This document shows, piece by piece, positions 1 through 8,980 of a stretch of 64,000 nucleotides of DNA. The DNA is from Lysobacter ciconiae (GTDB lineage Bacteria; Pseudomonadota; Gammaproteobacteria; Xanthomonadales; Xanthomonadaceae). The notes under the pieces are model-generated. The model had not been told where the DNA came from, searched no databases, and saw only the letters and a list, made by a program, of their open reading frames with translations. Position numbers and translations under genes: made by a program. Each line of letters opens with the position of its first letter. Positions within the stretch are counted from its first letter, which is position 1. The stretch spans positions 496,001 through 560,000 of the forward strand of contig NZ_CP063656.1 of assembly GCF_015209725.1 (NCBI RefSeq). The letters are read 5' to 3'.

Positions 1-1
1 G

Positions 2-328
2 GTGGTGGCGGAGGCCAGCCCCGGCAATCGCAGCTGTGCAATCACCAACCGCTCGCCGCTCGATTCCGACAACCGCCAGTCGTATCGGCGCGTTGTCGCC
101 CAGGTCCGCCTGCGTTGTGGCACGCTCGAGCTGAGCCGGGTGCTGTACCTGCTGGAAAGCGGCAGTCCGCGGCTGTTTGTGGACAACCTGAACATCCTGA
201 CGGAAACCCTCTACCTGAGCCGGAACCAGTCGGTGGATATGGGCGGCCTGGATGTGTCCTTTGATCTGGCGGGTTATCTGCTGCCCCTGGATGCGCCGAC
301 GACGGCCGGGGTGAGCGATGCGCCTTGA
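2..328 (+). CDS. gspM: Type II secretion system protein M, C-terminal fragment
   Basis: This is the C-terminal part of a GspM/XpsM protein (T2SSM_b type). The window edge cuts it, so 108 codons remain and no start is visible. GspM is an inner-membrane protein of the type II secretion platform and pairs with GspL through its periplasmic domain, which is the part seen here. The stretch YLLESGSPRLFVDNLNI in the middle of the fragment fits that domain. Identification rests mainly on position: gspN and gspD follow directly, as in the Xanthomonas xps operon (order L-M-N-D). The stop lies inside gspN (11-nt overlap), which suggests coupled translation. On sequence alone I would be less sure, because GspM proteins diverge strongly. 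Confidence 0.75.
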   Translation: MVAEASPGNRSCAITNRSPLDSDNRQSYRRVVAQVRLRCGTLELSRVLYLLESGSPRLFVDNLNILTETLYLSRNQSVDMGGLDVSFDLAGYLLPLDAPTTAGVSDAP

Positions 329-1106
329 TGTCGTGGGGCCGCGCACCTGGTTGCTCGCCGGTGTCGCCGGCTGGGCGCTGCTGGCCTGGGTGCTGGCCGT
401 TGCTGGCATGGGCGGGCGGGTGGCGCTGCTGGCGGACGACCCGACCCTGCTGAACCCGCTGCCGCACATCCTGCCCACGCAGCCGGCGCTTGGCCCGTTC
501 GACCAGTACCAGGGCATTGCCGAGCGTCCGTTGTTTGCCAAGGACCGTCGTCCGCATCCGTTTTTCATGGAAGGCGGCGAGGACGAGCGTCCATCCGGGG
601 AGTTCGACTACGTCCTCACCAGCGTCCTGATTGCGCCGGGCACCACGATGGCCATCGTCCGCAAGCGCGAGAACGGCGAGCCGATCCGGGTGAAGCTGGA
701 TGCACCACTGGCGGACTCGGGCTGGCGCCTGGTCGAGGTGAGCCCGCGCGGCGCGGTTTTCGAAGGTCCGCAGGGCCGCCGCAGCCTTGAGCTGGCATTG
801 TTCGACGGCAATGGCCCGGTCGCGACCAGCGCTGCGCTGCCGTCAGGTGGCGCTGCACCGGCGCCGGACAATCGCGCCGGCCGCAGCCCGCAGCCCGCCC
901 GTGCGCCCTCTGCACAATCCGCTTCGCCGCCACCGGCGACGCCGCAACCCGAGGCTGCCTCCCCCAACCGGGAGCCGCAGCCCACGGAACCCGAAGGCGA
1001 AGCGGCCGACCCGTCCCAAACAAGCGAGCCGGCGCAGGCGCAGATGGATTCGATCCGGAAACGGATTGAAGCCCGCCGCGCCGCCCTGCGCAAAGACGAA
1101 ATGTAG
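318..1106 (+). CDS. gspN: Type II secretion system protein N (XpsN-like)
   Basis: A 262-residue protein matching the Xanthomonas-type GspN (XpsN, of about the same length). One N-terminal membrane segment (residues 11-31, rich in A, L, W, V) anchors it in the inner membrane. A GspC-like homology region follows, marked by YQGIAERPLFAKDRRP at about residues 64-79. The last third is a Pro/Ala/Gln-rich low-complexity arm that ends in a basic charged stretch. Proteins of this type link the inner-membrane platform to the GspD secretin in the periplasm. The start overlaps the end of gspM, and gspD starts 28 nt downstream, so the three are co-transcribed. A gspC-type label is possible, but the position between M and D favours N. 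Confidence 0.8.
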   Translation: MRLDVVGPRTWLLAGVAGWALLAWVLAVAGMGGRVALLADDPTLLNPLPHILPTQPALGPFDQYQGIAERPLFAKDRRPHPFFMEGGEDERPSGEFDYVLTSVLIAPGTTMAIVRKRENGEPIRVKLDAPLADSGWRLVEVSPRGAVFEGPQGRRSLELALFDGNGPVATSAALPSGGAAPAPDNRAGRSPQPARAPSAQSASPPPATPQPEAASPNREPQPTEPEGEAADPSQTSEPAQAQMDSIRKRIEARRAALRKDEM

Positions 1107-1134
1107 CCACTGACGTTCCAATAGAGTGCACGCA

Positions 1135-3396
1135 ATGAAGCAACACGCCATCGATATCTCCATCGCGACGTCACCCCCGCGTCGCCCATGGCCGGCCAGC
1201 AGGCGGCTGCGCACGCTTGTCGCCGCCCTGGTGGTGCTGGGGTTGCTGGCCGCGTGTGCCAGCGCGCCGGTTCCCAGCATCCGCCGCGAGGCCGTGCCGC
1301 GCACCGCCGAGCAGGTGGCCCAGCCGGCGGCGGACGGCGTCCAGACGCACGCGCTGGGCAGTGTCACCCCCGCCGAAACCCACCAGGGCGGTCCGCGCCC
1401 GCAGATCCGGCGCGGCACGGGTCGCTTCATCGATACGGCGGTGGCCAACTCGCCGCCACCGGGCCTGCCGGCGACCACCGGCGAGGCGACCTTCAACTTC
1501 GAGGGCGAATCGCTGCACGCGGTGGTCAAGGCCATCCTGGGCGACATGCTGGGGCAGAACTACGTCATCGCGCCGGGCGTGCAGGGCACGGTGACCCTGG
1601 CCACGCCCAAGCCCGTCAGCGCGGCGGAGGCGATCAACCTGCTGGACCAGGTGCTGGGCTGGAACAACGCGCGCATGATCTACAGCGGCGGCCGCTACAA
1701 CATCGTCGCTGCCGACCAGCCGCTCGCCGGCACGGTTGCACCGCGCGCCGGTGGCGCGGCCAGCGCACGCGGCTTCGAGGTCCGCACGGTGCCGCTGCGC
1801 TACGTGTCGGCCGAGGAGATGAAGAAGATCCTCGAGCCCTATGCGCGGCCCAACGCGATCGTCGACACCGACGCCTCGCGCAACGTGATCAGCATCGGCG
1901 GAACGCGCGCGGAGCTGCAGAACTACCTGCGCACGATCGAGATCTTCGACGTCGACTGGCTGGCGGGCATGTCGGTGGGCGTTTACCCGCTGCAGTCAGG
2001 CAAGGCGGTGCGCGTGGTGGAGGACCTGGAGAAGGTGTTCGGCCAGGACAGCAAATCACCGGTGGCCGGGATGTTCCGGTTCATGCCGCTGGAAGGCACC
2101 AATGCGGTGATGGTGATCACCTCCCAGCCCGATTACCTGGACAACATCCAGCAATGGCTGGAGCGCATCGACGGCGCCGGCGGCGCGGTGCAGCTGTATT
2201 CCTACCAGCTCAAGTACATCAAGGCGCGTGACCTCGCCGACCGGCTGGCGGAGGTCTTCGGCGGCTCGTCCGCCGGCGGCGACAGCGGGGCCAGCGACCG
2301 CGGCCCGAGCCTGATGCCCGGCCTGGATTCTGCGGAAATCACCTCCGGCGAAGACGGCTCCAGCATGGGCTTTGGCAACAAGGGCGGCGGCAGCGGCAGC
2401 GGCGGCAGCGGGGGCGCAAGCCTGTCCCTCGGGAGCACCCGCAGCGGCAACGCCAGCGTGTCGCTGGAGATCGGTGGCGACAAGGTCGGCGTCTCGGCGG
2501 TCGAGGAGACCAACGCCCTGCTGGTGCGTTCCACGCCGCAGGCCTGGCAGTCGATCCGCGACGTGATCGGCCAGCTGGACGTGATGCCGATGCAGGTCCA
2601 CATCGAGGCCCAGGTGGTCGAGGTGCAGCTGTCGGGCGAGCTGGAATACGGCGTCAACTGGTTCTTCGAGAACGCGGTGACCGACAACGACCTGCCCAGC
2701 GCGCTCGGTCGCACCACATGGAGCACGCTGGCGGGCAGCGTCGGCGACGCCAAGGGCACGACCGGCGGCCTGGCATGGACGTTCCTGGGCCGCAATGCGG
2801 CGGCGGTGATCAAGGCGCTGGACGCCGTGACCGACGTCAACATGCTGCAGACCCCTTCGGTGGTGGTGCGCAACAACGCCGAGGCGACCTTCAACGTGGG
2901 CAGCCGCATCCCGGTGTCCTCGGTGACGGTCAATCCGGGCATCGGCAACGACACCAGCTACAGCCAGGTCCAGTACCTGGACACCGGCGTGATCCTGACG
3001 GTCCGCCCGCGCATCACCAAGGACGGCATGGTGTTTCTCGACATCGTCCAGGAGGTCAGTGCCCCCGGCGGCGAGCCGGACCGGTTCGGCAACGTGCGCA
3101 TCGACACCCGCAAGCTGAAGACCGAGGCGGCGATCCAGAGCGGCGACACGGTGATGCTGGCCGGCCTGATCCGCGACAGCGCAGCCCGCGGGTCGCGCGG
3201 CTTCCCGGGCCTGAACCGGATCCCGGTGCTGGGCGGTCTGTTCGGCACCCAGACCTCGACCACCCGGCGCGAGGAGACCATCGTCCTGCTGACGCCCAAG
3301 ATCATCCGCGACCCCAACGAGGCCCGCGAGCTGACCGACGAATACGGCCGCCGCTTCCGTGCACTGCAGCCCCTGCGGCCGCCCGCGCGGCCGTGA
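1135..3396 (+). CDS. gspD: Type II secretion system secretin D, lipoprotein (XpsD-like)
   Basis: This is the outer-membrane secretin through which folded exoproteins leave the cell. The N-terminus carries a lipoprotein signal (hydrophobic stretch ending LLAACAS, lipid Cys at residue 41 from this start), as in XpsD of Xanthomonas. An N0 domain (FNFEGESLHAVVKAIL near residue 120) and repeated N1-N3 domains follow. The N3 region contains a Gly/Ser-rich insertion at about nt 2370-2450. The C-terminal secretin domain ends with the conserved segment NRIPVLGGLFG and the lip region. I chose ATG 1135 over GTG 1126 because AGAG lies about 8 nt upstream of the ATG and nothing suitable precedes the GTG. 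Length is 753 residues. It is the last gene of the operon. Confidence 0.93.
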   Translation: MKQHAIDISIATSPPRRPWPASRRLRTLVAALVVLGLLAACASAPVPSIRREAVPRTAEQVAQPAADGVQTHALGSVTPAETHQGGPRPQIRRGTGRFIDTAVANSPPPGLPATTGEATFNFEGESLHAVVKAILGDMLGQNYVIAPGVQGTVTLATPKPVSAAEAINLLDQVLGWNNARMIYSGGRYNIVAADQPLAGTVAPRAGGAASARGFEVRTVPLRYVSAEEMKKILEPYARPNAIVDTDASRNVISIGGTRAELQNYLRTIEIFDVDWLAGMSVGVYPLQSGKAVRVVEDLEKVFGQDSKSPVAGMFRFMPLEGTNAVMVITSQPDYLDNIQQWLERIDGAGGAVQLYSYQLKYIKARDLADRLAEVFGGSSAGGDSGASDRGPSLMPGLDSAEITSGEDGSSMGFGNKGGGSGSGGSGGASLSLGSTRSGNASVSLEIGGDKVGVSAVEETNALLVRSTPQAWQSIRDVIGQLDVMPMQVHIEAQVVEVQLSGELEYGVNWFFENAVTDNDLPSALGRTTWSTLAGSVGDAKGTTGGLAWTFLGRNAAAVIKALDAVTDVNMLQTPSVVVRNNAEATFNVGSRIPVSSVTVNPGIGNDTSYSQVQYLDTGVILTVRPRITKDGMVFLDIVQEVSAPGGEPDRFGNVRIDTRKLKTEAAIQSGDTVMLAGLIRDSAARGSRGFPGLNRIPVLGGLFGTQTSTTRREETIVLLTPKIIRDPNEARELTDEYGRRFRALQPLRPPARP

Positions 3397-3462
3397 TGCC
3401 TGTGCCGGCTGGCCCGGTGCGGGTGTGGGTGTCGGTGCCGCGCGCCACGCGCGTCGCCGCGC

Positions 3463-4380
3463 ATGGCTGAGGACGCAACGCCGATGGACGCCGACATCGG
3501 CGTGGTGGTGGTCAGCTACCAGAGCCTGGCCACCATCGATGACTGCCTGGCGCGGCTGCGCGACGCTGCCGGCGTGGCGGCGATCCGGGTGGTCGACAAC
3601 GACTCCACCGATGGCACCGTGGAAGTGATCCAGCGCCACGCCGTGGCCGATCCGCGCGTCCAGTTCATCGCCAACCCCGACAACGCCGGCTTCGGAGTGG
3701 CCTGCAACCAGGGCGCCGCGGCGATCGCCGCGCAGGCGCCGTCGTGTCGCTGGCTGGCCTTCGTCAATCCCGATGCACTGGTGGAAGTCGACACCCTGTC
3801 GCGCCTGCGTCAGCTTGCGCTGCAACGCCGTGCCGCCGGTGTCGAGGTCCTGCTGGGCGTCGATCTGGTGGATGAGGCCGGAGTACGTGATGCTGCCGCG
3901 CGCCGCCGCGCCCCGGATTTTTGGGCAATGCTCGCGGGCGTCGCGGCGCGGCTGCGCGGACGCGACGCCGGAGACGCCCAGGCGCTGGCGATCGAGCCCG
4001 ACGACGATCTGGAACTGCAGTCGGTGGAGGCGATTTCCGGCGCCCTGATGTTCCTCGCGCGGGCGCGTTTCGAGCGCATTGGCGGCTTCGACGAGGCCTA
4101 CCGCCTGCATGCGGAGGATCTGGATCTGTGCCGCCGGCTGGCCGCCGATGGCGTCGAGCTCGCGGTCGCGAACCGGGTGCGGGTCGTGCACGTGCGCGGC
4201 GTTTCCAGCCGCTCCAATCCCTGCTTCGTGGAGTGGCACAAGCACCGCGGGCTGTGGCGCTACTTCCGCAAGTTCGAGGCCGCCCAGCGTGGCGTCGGCG
4301 TGCGAGCGCTGGTGTTTGCCCTCATCTGGGCCCGGTTTCCGTTCGCGGTGGTCCGGGCGATGCTGTCCAGCCGGACCTGA
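3463..4380 (+). CDS. Family 2 glycosyltransferase (rhamnosyltransferase-like)
   Basis: A 305-residue GT-A fold glycosyltransferase of the WbbL / rhamnosyltransferase group. The nucleotide-sugar binding start is DIGVVVVSYQSLATIDDCL (residues 10-28), followed by VVDNDSTDGT, the metal-site region VNPDA, and the acceptor-side signature GGFDEAYRLHAEDLDLCRR near residue 205. Enzymes of this type add a sugar to O-antigen or other cell-surface glycans on the inner face of the membrane. No other polysaccharide gene adjoins it, so the acceptor cannot be deduced. It starts 66 nt after gspD and faces pyrF, with only 3 nt between the stops. An alternative start is ATG 3484. Confidence 0.85.
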   Translation: MAEDATPMDADIGVVVVSYQSLATIDDCLARLRDAAGVAAIRVVDNDSTDGTVEVIQRHAVADPRVQFIANPDNAGFGVACNQGAAAIAAQAPSCRWLAFVNPDALVEVDTLSRLRQLALQRRAAGVEVLLGVDLVDEAGVRDAAARRRAPDFWAMLAGVAARLRGRDAGDAQALAIEPDDDLELQSVEAISGALMFLARARFERIGGFDEAYRLHAEDLDLCRRLAADGVELAVANRVRVVHVRGVSSRSNPCFVEWHKHRGLWRYFRKFEAAQRGVGVRALVFALIWARFPFAVVRAMLSSRT

Positions 4381-4383
4381 GCC

Positions 4384-5211
4384 TCAGCGGTAGCGGTTGA
4401 TCTGCTCGCGCAGCGTGCGCGCCGCGGCGGCCGCGGCATGGGCGAAGTCATCCCCGCTCGAGGCGTACAGCACGGCGCGCGAGGAGCTGACCACCAGCCC
4501 GCTGCCATCGTCGGTCCGAGCGTTGCTGACCACCGCCTGCACGTCGCCGCCCTGCGCGCCGACTCCGGGCACCAGGAAGGGCATGTCGCCGACGATCGCG
4601 CGCACCTCGCGCAGCTGGCCCGGCCAGGTCGCGCCCACCACCAGCATGCAGTTGCCGTGCCCGTTCCAGTCGCGCGCGATCATCTCGGCGACGCGCTGGT
4701 ACAGCGGCCGGGTGCCGCCATCGTCGTTGGCGACCGGCAGGTCCTGCAGGTCGCTTGCGCCGGGATTGGAGGTGCGGCACAGGATCACCACGCCGCGGTC
4801 GCCGCGGTCCAGGAACGGCTGCACGGAGTCACGGCCCAGATAAGGGTTGGCGGTCACCGCATCGGCGCGGTAGCGCTCGAACGCCTCGCTCGCGTAGTGC
4901 TGCGCGGTGCTGCCGATGTCGCCGCGCTTGGCGTCCAGGATCACCGGGATTCCCGCGTGACGCTCGTGGATATGCGCGATCAGCCGTTGCAGGGCATCTT
5001 CGGCACCCAGCGCGGCAAAGTGGGCGATCTGCGGCTTGAACGCGCAGACGTGCTCGGCGGTCGCGTCGACGATGTCACGGCAGAAATGGAACACCGCATC
5101 GGGGTCATCGGCGAAGCGCGCCGGGAACCTGGACGGCTCCGGATCGAGCCCGACACAGACCAGCGAATCGGCCGCCGTCCAGCGCTGCCGCAGTGCCTGC
5201 ATGAAGCCCAT
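4384..5211 (-). CDS. pyrF: Orotidine 5'-phosphate decarboxylase (type 2)
   Basis: This enzyme decarboxylates OMP to UMP, the last step of de novo pyrimidine synthesis. The 275-residue length and the active-site motif DAKRGDIGSTA at residues 93-103 identify the longer type 2 PyrF found in xanthomonads, actinobacteria and others, not the roughly 240-residue E. coli type. Other signs are the substrate-loop VGLDPEPSRFP near the start and FKPQIAHFAALG at residues 58-69. The start ATG at 5211 has AGGAGAGG a few bases upstream. ettA lies upstream in the same direction across an 87-nt gap, so the two may or may not be co-transcribed. Confidence 0.95.
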   Translation of the reverse strand: MGFMQALRQRWTAADSLVCVGLDPEPSRFPARFADDPDAVFHFCRDIVDATAEHVCAFKPQIAHFAALGAEDALQRLIAHIHERHAGIPVILDAKRGDIGSTAQHYASEAFERYRADAVTANPYLGRDSVQPFLDRGDRGVVILCRTSNPGASDLQDLPVANDDGGTRPLYQRVAEMIARDWNGHGNCMLVVGATWPGQLREVRAIVGDMPFLVPGVGAQGGDVQAVVSNARTDDGSGLVVSSSRAVLYASSGDDFAHAAAAAARTLREQINRYR

Positions 5212-5298
5212 CGTCCTCTCCTGGTGTCGGTGCGCGCACGCCCACCGGCGCGGCGGGCATGCGGGTGCGTGCTTTCGCGTGCGCCTACTTCAGCGCGC

Positions 5299-6966
5299 TT
5301 ACTTCAGCGCCTTGAAACGCAGGCGCTTGGGCTGGGCGCCTTCCTCGCCGAGGCGACGTTTCTTGTCTTCCTCGTACTCGCGGTAGTTGCCCTGGAAATA
5401 CTCCACGTGCGAATTGCCCTCGAAGGCGAGGATGTGGGTCGCGATGCGGTCCAGGAACCAGCGGTCATGGCTGATCACCACCGCGCAGCCGGGGAACTCC
5501 AGCAGCGCGTCTTCCAGCGCACGCAGGGTCTCCACGTCCAGATCGTTGGACGGCTCGTCCAGCAGCAGCACATTGCCGCCCTGCAGCAGGGTCTTGGCCA
5601 GGTGCAGGCGGCCGCGCTCACCGCCCGACAGGGTGCCCACCAGCTTCTGCTGGTCCTGGCCCTTGAAGTTGAAGCGGCCCAGGTAGGCGCGCGACTGGAT
5701 CTCGGTGCCGTTGATGTTGAGGATGTCGGCGCCGCCGGAGATTTCCTGGAACACGTTGTGGTTGCCTTCCAGCTTGTCGCGGCTCTGGTCGACATAGGCG
5801 ATGTTGGTCGACGGGCCCTTGATGATCTCGCCGCTGTCAGGGGTTTCCTGGCCGGTGATCATCTTGAACAGGGTCGACTTTCCGGCACCGTTGGGGCCGA
5901 TGATGCCGACGATCGCGCCGGGCGGGATGATGAAGCTCAGGTCGTCGATCAGCAGGCGGTCGCCGAAGGACTTGGAGACGTTCTTGAACTCGATCACCGA
6001 GTTGCCCAGGCGCTCGCCGGGCGGGATGAAGATCTCGTTGGTCTCGTTGCGCTTCTGGTACTCGACCGAGTTGAGCTCCTCGAAGCGCGCCAGTCGCGCC
6101 TTGCCCTTGGTGCGGCCGCCCTTGGCGTTGCTGCGCACCCATTCCAGCTCCTTGGCCAGCGCCTTCTGGCGGGCCTTCTCACCAGATTCTTCCTGCTTCA
6201 GGCGCTCGCCCTTCTGCTCCAGCCACGCGGTGTAGTTGCCCTTCCACGGGATGCCGCGGCCGCGGTCCAGCTCCAGGATCCACTCGGCCGCGTTCTCGAG
6301 GAAGTAGCGGTCATGGGTGACGGCCACGACGGTGCCGCTGTAGCGGGCCAGGAACTGCTCCAGCCATTCCACCGACTCGGCGTCCAGGTGGTTGGTCGGC
6401 TCGTCCAGCAACAGCATGTCGGGCTTCTGCAGCAGCAGCTGGCACAGCGCCACGCGGCGCTTCTCGCCACCCGACAGCTTGCCCACGATCGCCTCCCACG
6501 GCGGCAGGCGCAGCGCGTCGGCGGCCACTTCCAGCTGGTGCTCCAGCGTGTGCGCATCGCCGGCGGCGAGGATCGCCTCCAGGCGCTGCTGCTCGGCGGC
6601 GAGCTTGTCGAAGTCGGCGTCTTCCTCCGCGTAGGCCTCGTACACCCGGTCCAGCGCGGCCTGCGCATTGATCACCTCGCCCAAGCCTTCCTCGACCGCT
6701 TGGCGCACGGTGTGTTCGGGGTTGAGCTGCGGCTCCTGGGCGAGGTAGCCGACCTTGATGCCTTTGGCCGCGCGCGCCTCGCCGCTGAAGTCCTGGTCGA
6801 CGCCGGCCATGATCTTGAGCACGGTCGACTTGCCGGAGCCGTTCAGTCCGAGCAGGCCGATCTTGGCGCCGGGGAAGAAGGACAGGGAGATGTCCTTGAT
6901 GATCTCGCGCTTGGGCGGAACGGTCTTGCTGACACCGTTCATGGTGTAGATGTATTGCGCTGACAT
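5299..6966 (-). CDS. ettA: Energy-dependent translational throttle protein EttA (ABC-F ATPase)
   Basis: A 555-residue ABC-F protein, the same length as E. coli EttA. It has two soluble ATPase halves and no membrane segments. The first half has Walker A GLNGSGKST (residues 40-48), signature LSGGEKRR and Walker B with the DEPTNHLD loop. The second has GPNGAGKST, LSGGERGR and DEPSNDLD. EttA binds the ribosomal E site and couples translation to the ATP/ADP ratio. The linker between the halves is rich in charged residues, as is typical of the P-site-tRNA interaction motif. A GGAG sequence precedes the ATG by 6 nt. The last codons are followed by an imperfect repeat of themselves: the coding strand reads GCGCTGAAGTAA and then GCGCTGAAGTAG two bases later. 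Confidence 0.96.
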   Translation of the reverse strand: MSAQYIYTMNGVSKTVPPKREIIKDISLSFFPGAKIGLLGLNGSGKSTVLKIMAGVDQDFSGEARAAKGIKVGYLAQEPQLNPEHTVRQAVEEGLGEVINAQAALDRVYEAYAEEDADFDKLAAEQQRLEAILAAGDAHTLEHQLEVAADALRLPPWEAIVGKLSGGEKRRVALCQLLLQKPDMLLLDEPTNHLDAESVEWLEQFLARYSGTVVAVTHDRYFLENAAEWILELDRGRGIPWKGNYTAWLEQKGERLKQEESGEKARQKALAKELEWVRSNAKGGRTKGKARLARFEELNSVEYQKRNETNEIFIPPGERLGNSVIEFKNVSKSFGDRLLIDDLSFIIPPGAIVGIIGPNGAGKSTLFKMITGQETPDSGEIIKGPSTNIAYVDQSRDKLEGNHNVFQEISGGADILNINGTEIQSRAYLGRFNFKGQDQQKLVGTLSGGERGRLHLAKTLLQGGNVLLLDEPSNDLDVETLRALEDALLEFPGCAVVISHDRWFLDRIATHILAFEGNSHVEYFQGNYREYEEDKKRRLGEEGAQPKRLRFKALK

Positions 6967-7155
6967 GGGGTGCTCCGCAGACAGGCGACCATGCCCGGCA
7001 CGCGGCAGGGCGATCGAAAAGAATTAGCCGATCATTATCGCGCATCTACAGGCTTTTTGCAGGGCCGGCAATCCCCAAGCAGCCCGGCGTGGGCGACGCG
7101 CCGCAGCGGAGGCTAAACTGGGCGACTACCGCCCTCATCCGCTCCTGGAGTGACC

Positions 7156-8409
7156 ATGTTCCCGCGCGACGCACGCATCGAAGGTTTTGACCCCGAACTC
7201 GCCCAGGCCATCGCCGACGAGAACCGCCGCCAGGAAGACCACGTCGAGCTGATCGCCAGCGAGAACTACGCCAGCCCGCGGGTGATGGAGGCGCAGGGCA
7301 GCCAGCTGACCAACAAGTACGCCGAGGGCTACCCCGGCAAGCGCTATTACGGCGGCTGCGAGTTCGTCGACATCGCAGAGCAACTGGCGATCGACCGGCT
7401 GAAGGAACTGTTCGGCGCCGACTACGCCAACGTGCAGCCGCACTCGGGTTCGCAGGCCAACCAGGCGGTGTATTTCTCGCTGCTGCAGCCCGGTGATACC
7501 GTTCTCGGCATGAGCCTGGCCCACGGCGGCCACCTCACCCACGGCGCCAAGGTCAACATCAGCGGCAAGCTGTTCAACATCGTCCAGTACGGCGTCGATG
7601 ACGCGGGAATGATCGACTACGACGAGATGGAGCGCGTGGCGCTCGAGCACAAACCGAAGATGCTGATCGGCGGCTTCAGTGCCTACTCGCAGGTGGTGGA
7701 CTGGGCGCGGATGCGCGAGATCGCCGACAAGGTGGGCGCGATCTTCTTCGTCGACATGGCCCACGTGGCCGGCCTGATCGCCGCCGGCGTGTACCCCAAC
7801 CCGCTGCCGCACGCGCACGTGGTGACCTCGACGACCCACAAGACCCTGCGCGGCCCGCGCGGCGGCATCATCCTGGCCAAGAACCCGAGCGAGGACCTGG
7901 TCAAGAAGCTGCAGAGCATCGTCTTCCCCGGCCTGCAGGGCGGCCCGCTGATGCACGTGATCGCGGCCAAGGCGGTGGCCTTCAAGGAAGCGCTGGAGCC
8001 CGAGTTCAAGGCCTACCAGCAGCAGGTGGTCAAGAACGCCCAGGCGATGGCGGAAACCATCCTCCATCGCGGCTACAAGATCGTCTCCGGCGGCACGAAG
8101 AATCACCTGATGCTGATCGACATGATCGGCAAGGGCATCACCGGCAAGGACGCGGAGGCGGCGCTGGGCAAGGCCCACATCACCGTCAACAAGAACGCCG
8201 TGCCCAACGACCCGGCCAAGCCGTTCGTGACCTCGGGCCTGCGCATCGGCACCCCGGCGGTGACCACCCGCGGCTATCGCGAGCCGGACTGCGTCGCCCT
8301 GGCCAATTGGATCTGCGACGTGCTCGACAACCCCAACGACGAGCAGGTCATCGCCGCGGTGCGTGAAAACGTCACGCAGCAGTGCGCCCAGTTCCCGGTC
8401 TACGGTTGA
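7156..8409 (+). CDS. glyA: Serine hydroxymethyltransferase
   Basis: A PLP enzyme converting serine and tetrahydrofolate to glycine and 5,10-methylene-THF, the main source of one-carbon units. At 417 residues it matches the bacterial family. The PLP-binding lysine is K229 in STTHKTLRGPRGG, and the N-terminal substrate motif LIASENYAS is intact. ATG 7156 is chosen over an in-frame GTG six bases upstream because TGGAG (7146-7150) is well spaced from the ATG and overlaps the GTG. A TAAACT hexamer at 7114-7119 is a possible -10 box, though I see no good -35. nrdR follows after 3 nt, so the two form an operon; ribD is probably part of it too. Confidence 0.97.
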   Translation: MFPRDARIEGFDPELAQAIADENRRQEDHVELIASENYASPRVMEAQGSQLTNKYAEGYPGKRYYGGCEFVDIAEQLAIDRLKELFGADYANVQPHSGSQANQAVYFSLLQPGDTVLGMSLAHGGHLTHGAKVNISGKLFNIVQYGVDDAGMIDYDEMERVALEHKPKMLIGGFSAYSQVVDWARMREIADKVGAIFFVDMAHVAGLIAAGVYPNPLPHAHVVTSTTHKTLRGPRGGIILAKNPSEDLVKKLQSIVFPGLQGGPLMHVIAAKAVAFKEALEPEFKAYQQQVVKNAQAMAETILHRGYKIVSGGTKNHLMLIDMIGKGITGKDAEAALGKAHITVNKNAVPNDPAKPFVTSGLRIGTPAVTTRGYREPDCVALANWICDVLDNPNDEQVIAAVRENVTQQCAQFPVYG

Positions 8410-8412
8410 GCC

Positions 8413-8937
8413 TTGCACTGCCTCTTCTGCCAGCACGTAGACACCCGCGTCATCGACTCGCGGGTGTCCGATGACGGCGCGACGATCCGCCGCCGTCGCG
8501 TCTGCGAGGCCTGCGGTGAGCGGTTCTCGACCCTTGAGACGATCGAGCTGAAGCTGCCGGTGATCATCAAGTCCGATGGCCGGCGCGAGGCGTTCGATGC
8601 CCGCAAGCTGCGCGCCGGGTTTGACCGCGCCCTGCAGAAACGGCCGGTGGCTGAGGAGCAGATCGAGGCGGCGGTGCGCGCGGTGGTGCACCAGCTGCGC
8701 CGCACCACGGAGCGTGAGCTGTCCTCGATTCGCGTCGGCGAGTTCGTCATGGGCGAGCTGCGCAAGCTCGACCACGTGGGCTACGTGCGCTTCGCCTCGG
8801 TGTACCGGGCGTTCCAGGACGTGGCCGATTTCCGCGACGAGCTCGACCGGCTGGAGAGCGACAACTCCGGCGACGAGCAATTGCCGCTGCTGGGCGGCGG
8901 TGACGACCCGCTGCCGTCGGCCACGCGCAAACGTTGA
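8413..8937 (+). CDS. nrdR: Transcriptional repressor NrdR
   Basis: A 174-residue repressor of ribonucleotide reductase genes that senses ATP/dATP. It has an N-terminal zinc ribbon with cysteine pairs CLFC (3-6) and CEAC (about 31-34), then an ATP-cone domain starting at VIIKSDGRREAFDARKL. The start is a TTG (8413); the family begins Met-x-Cys-x-x-Cys, which fixes this position exactly. There is no clear ribosome site, and with the glyA stop 3 nt upstream translation is probably coupled. The C-terminal tail beyond the ATP cone is acidic and probably disordered. The order glyA-nrdR-ribD is common in Proteobacteria. Confidence 0.96.
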   Translation: MHCLFCQHVDTRVIDSRVSDDGATIRRRRVCEACGERFSTLETIELKLPVIIKSDGRREAFDARKLRAGFDRALQKRPVAEEQIEAAVRAVVHQLRRTTERELSSIRVGEFVMGELRKLDHVGYVRFASVYRAFQDVADFRDELDRLESDNSGDEQLPLLGGGDDPLPSATRKR

Positions 8938-8980
8938 GCCGGACCTTGGTCGCACCCCTTAACTGCAGGAACCTGTGTTG

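Noticed and set aside
2056..4245. A 729-codon minus-strand open frame across gspD and the glycosyltransferase.
   Set aside because: It spans two well-identified plus-strand genes, has no ribosome site and shows shadow-frame composition.
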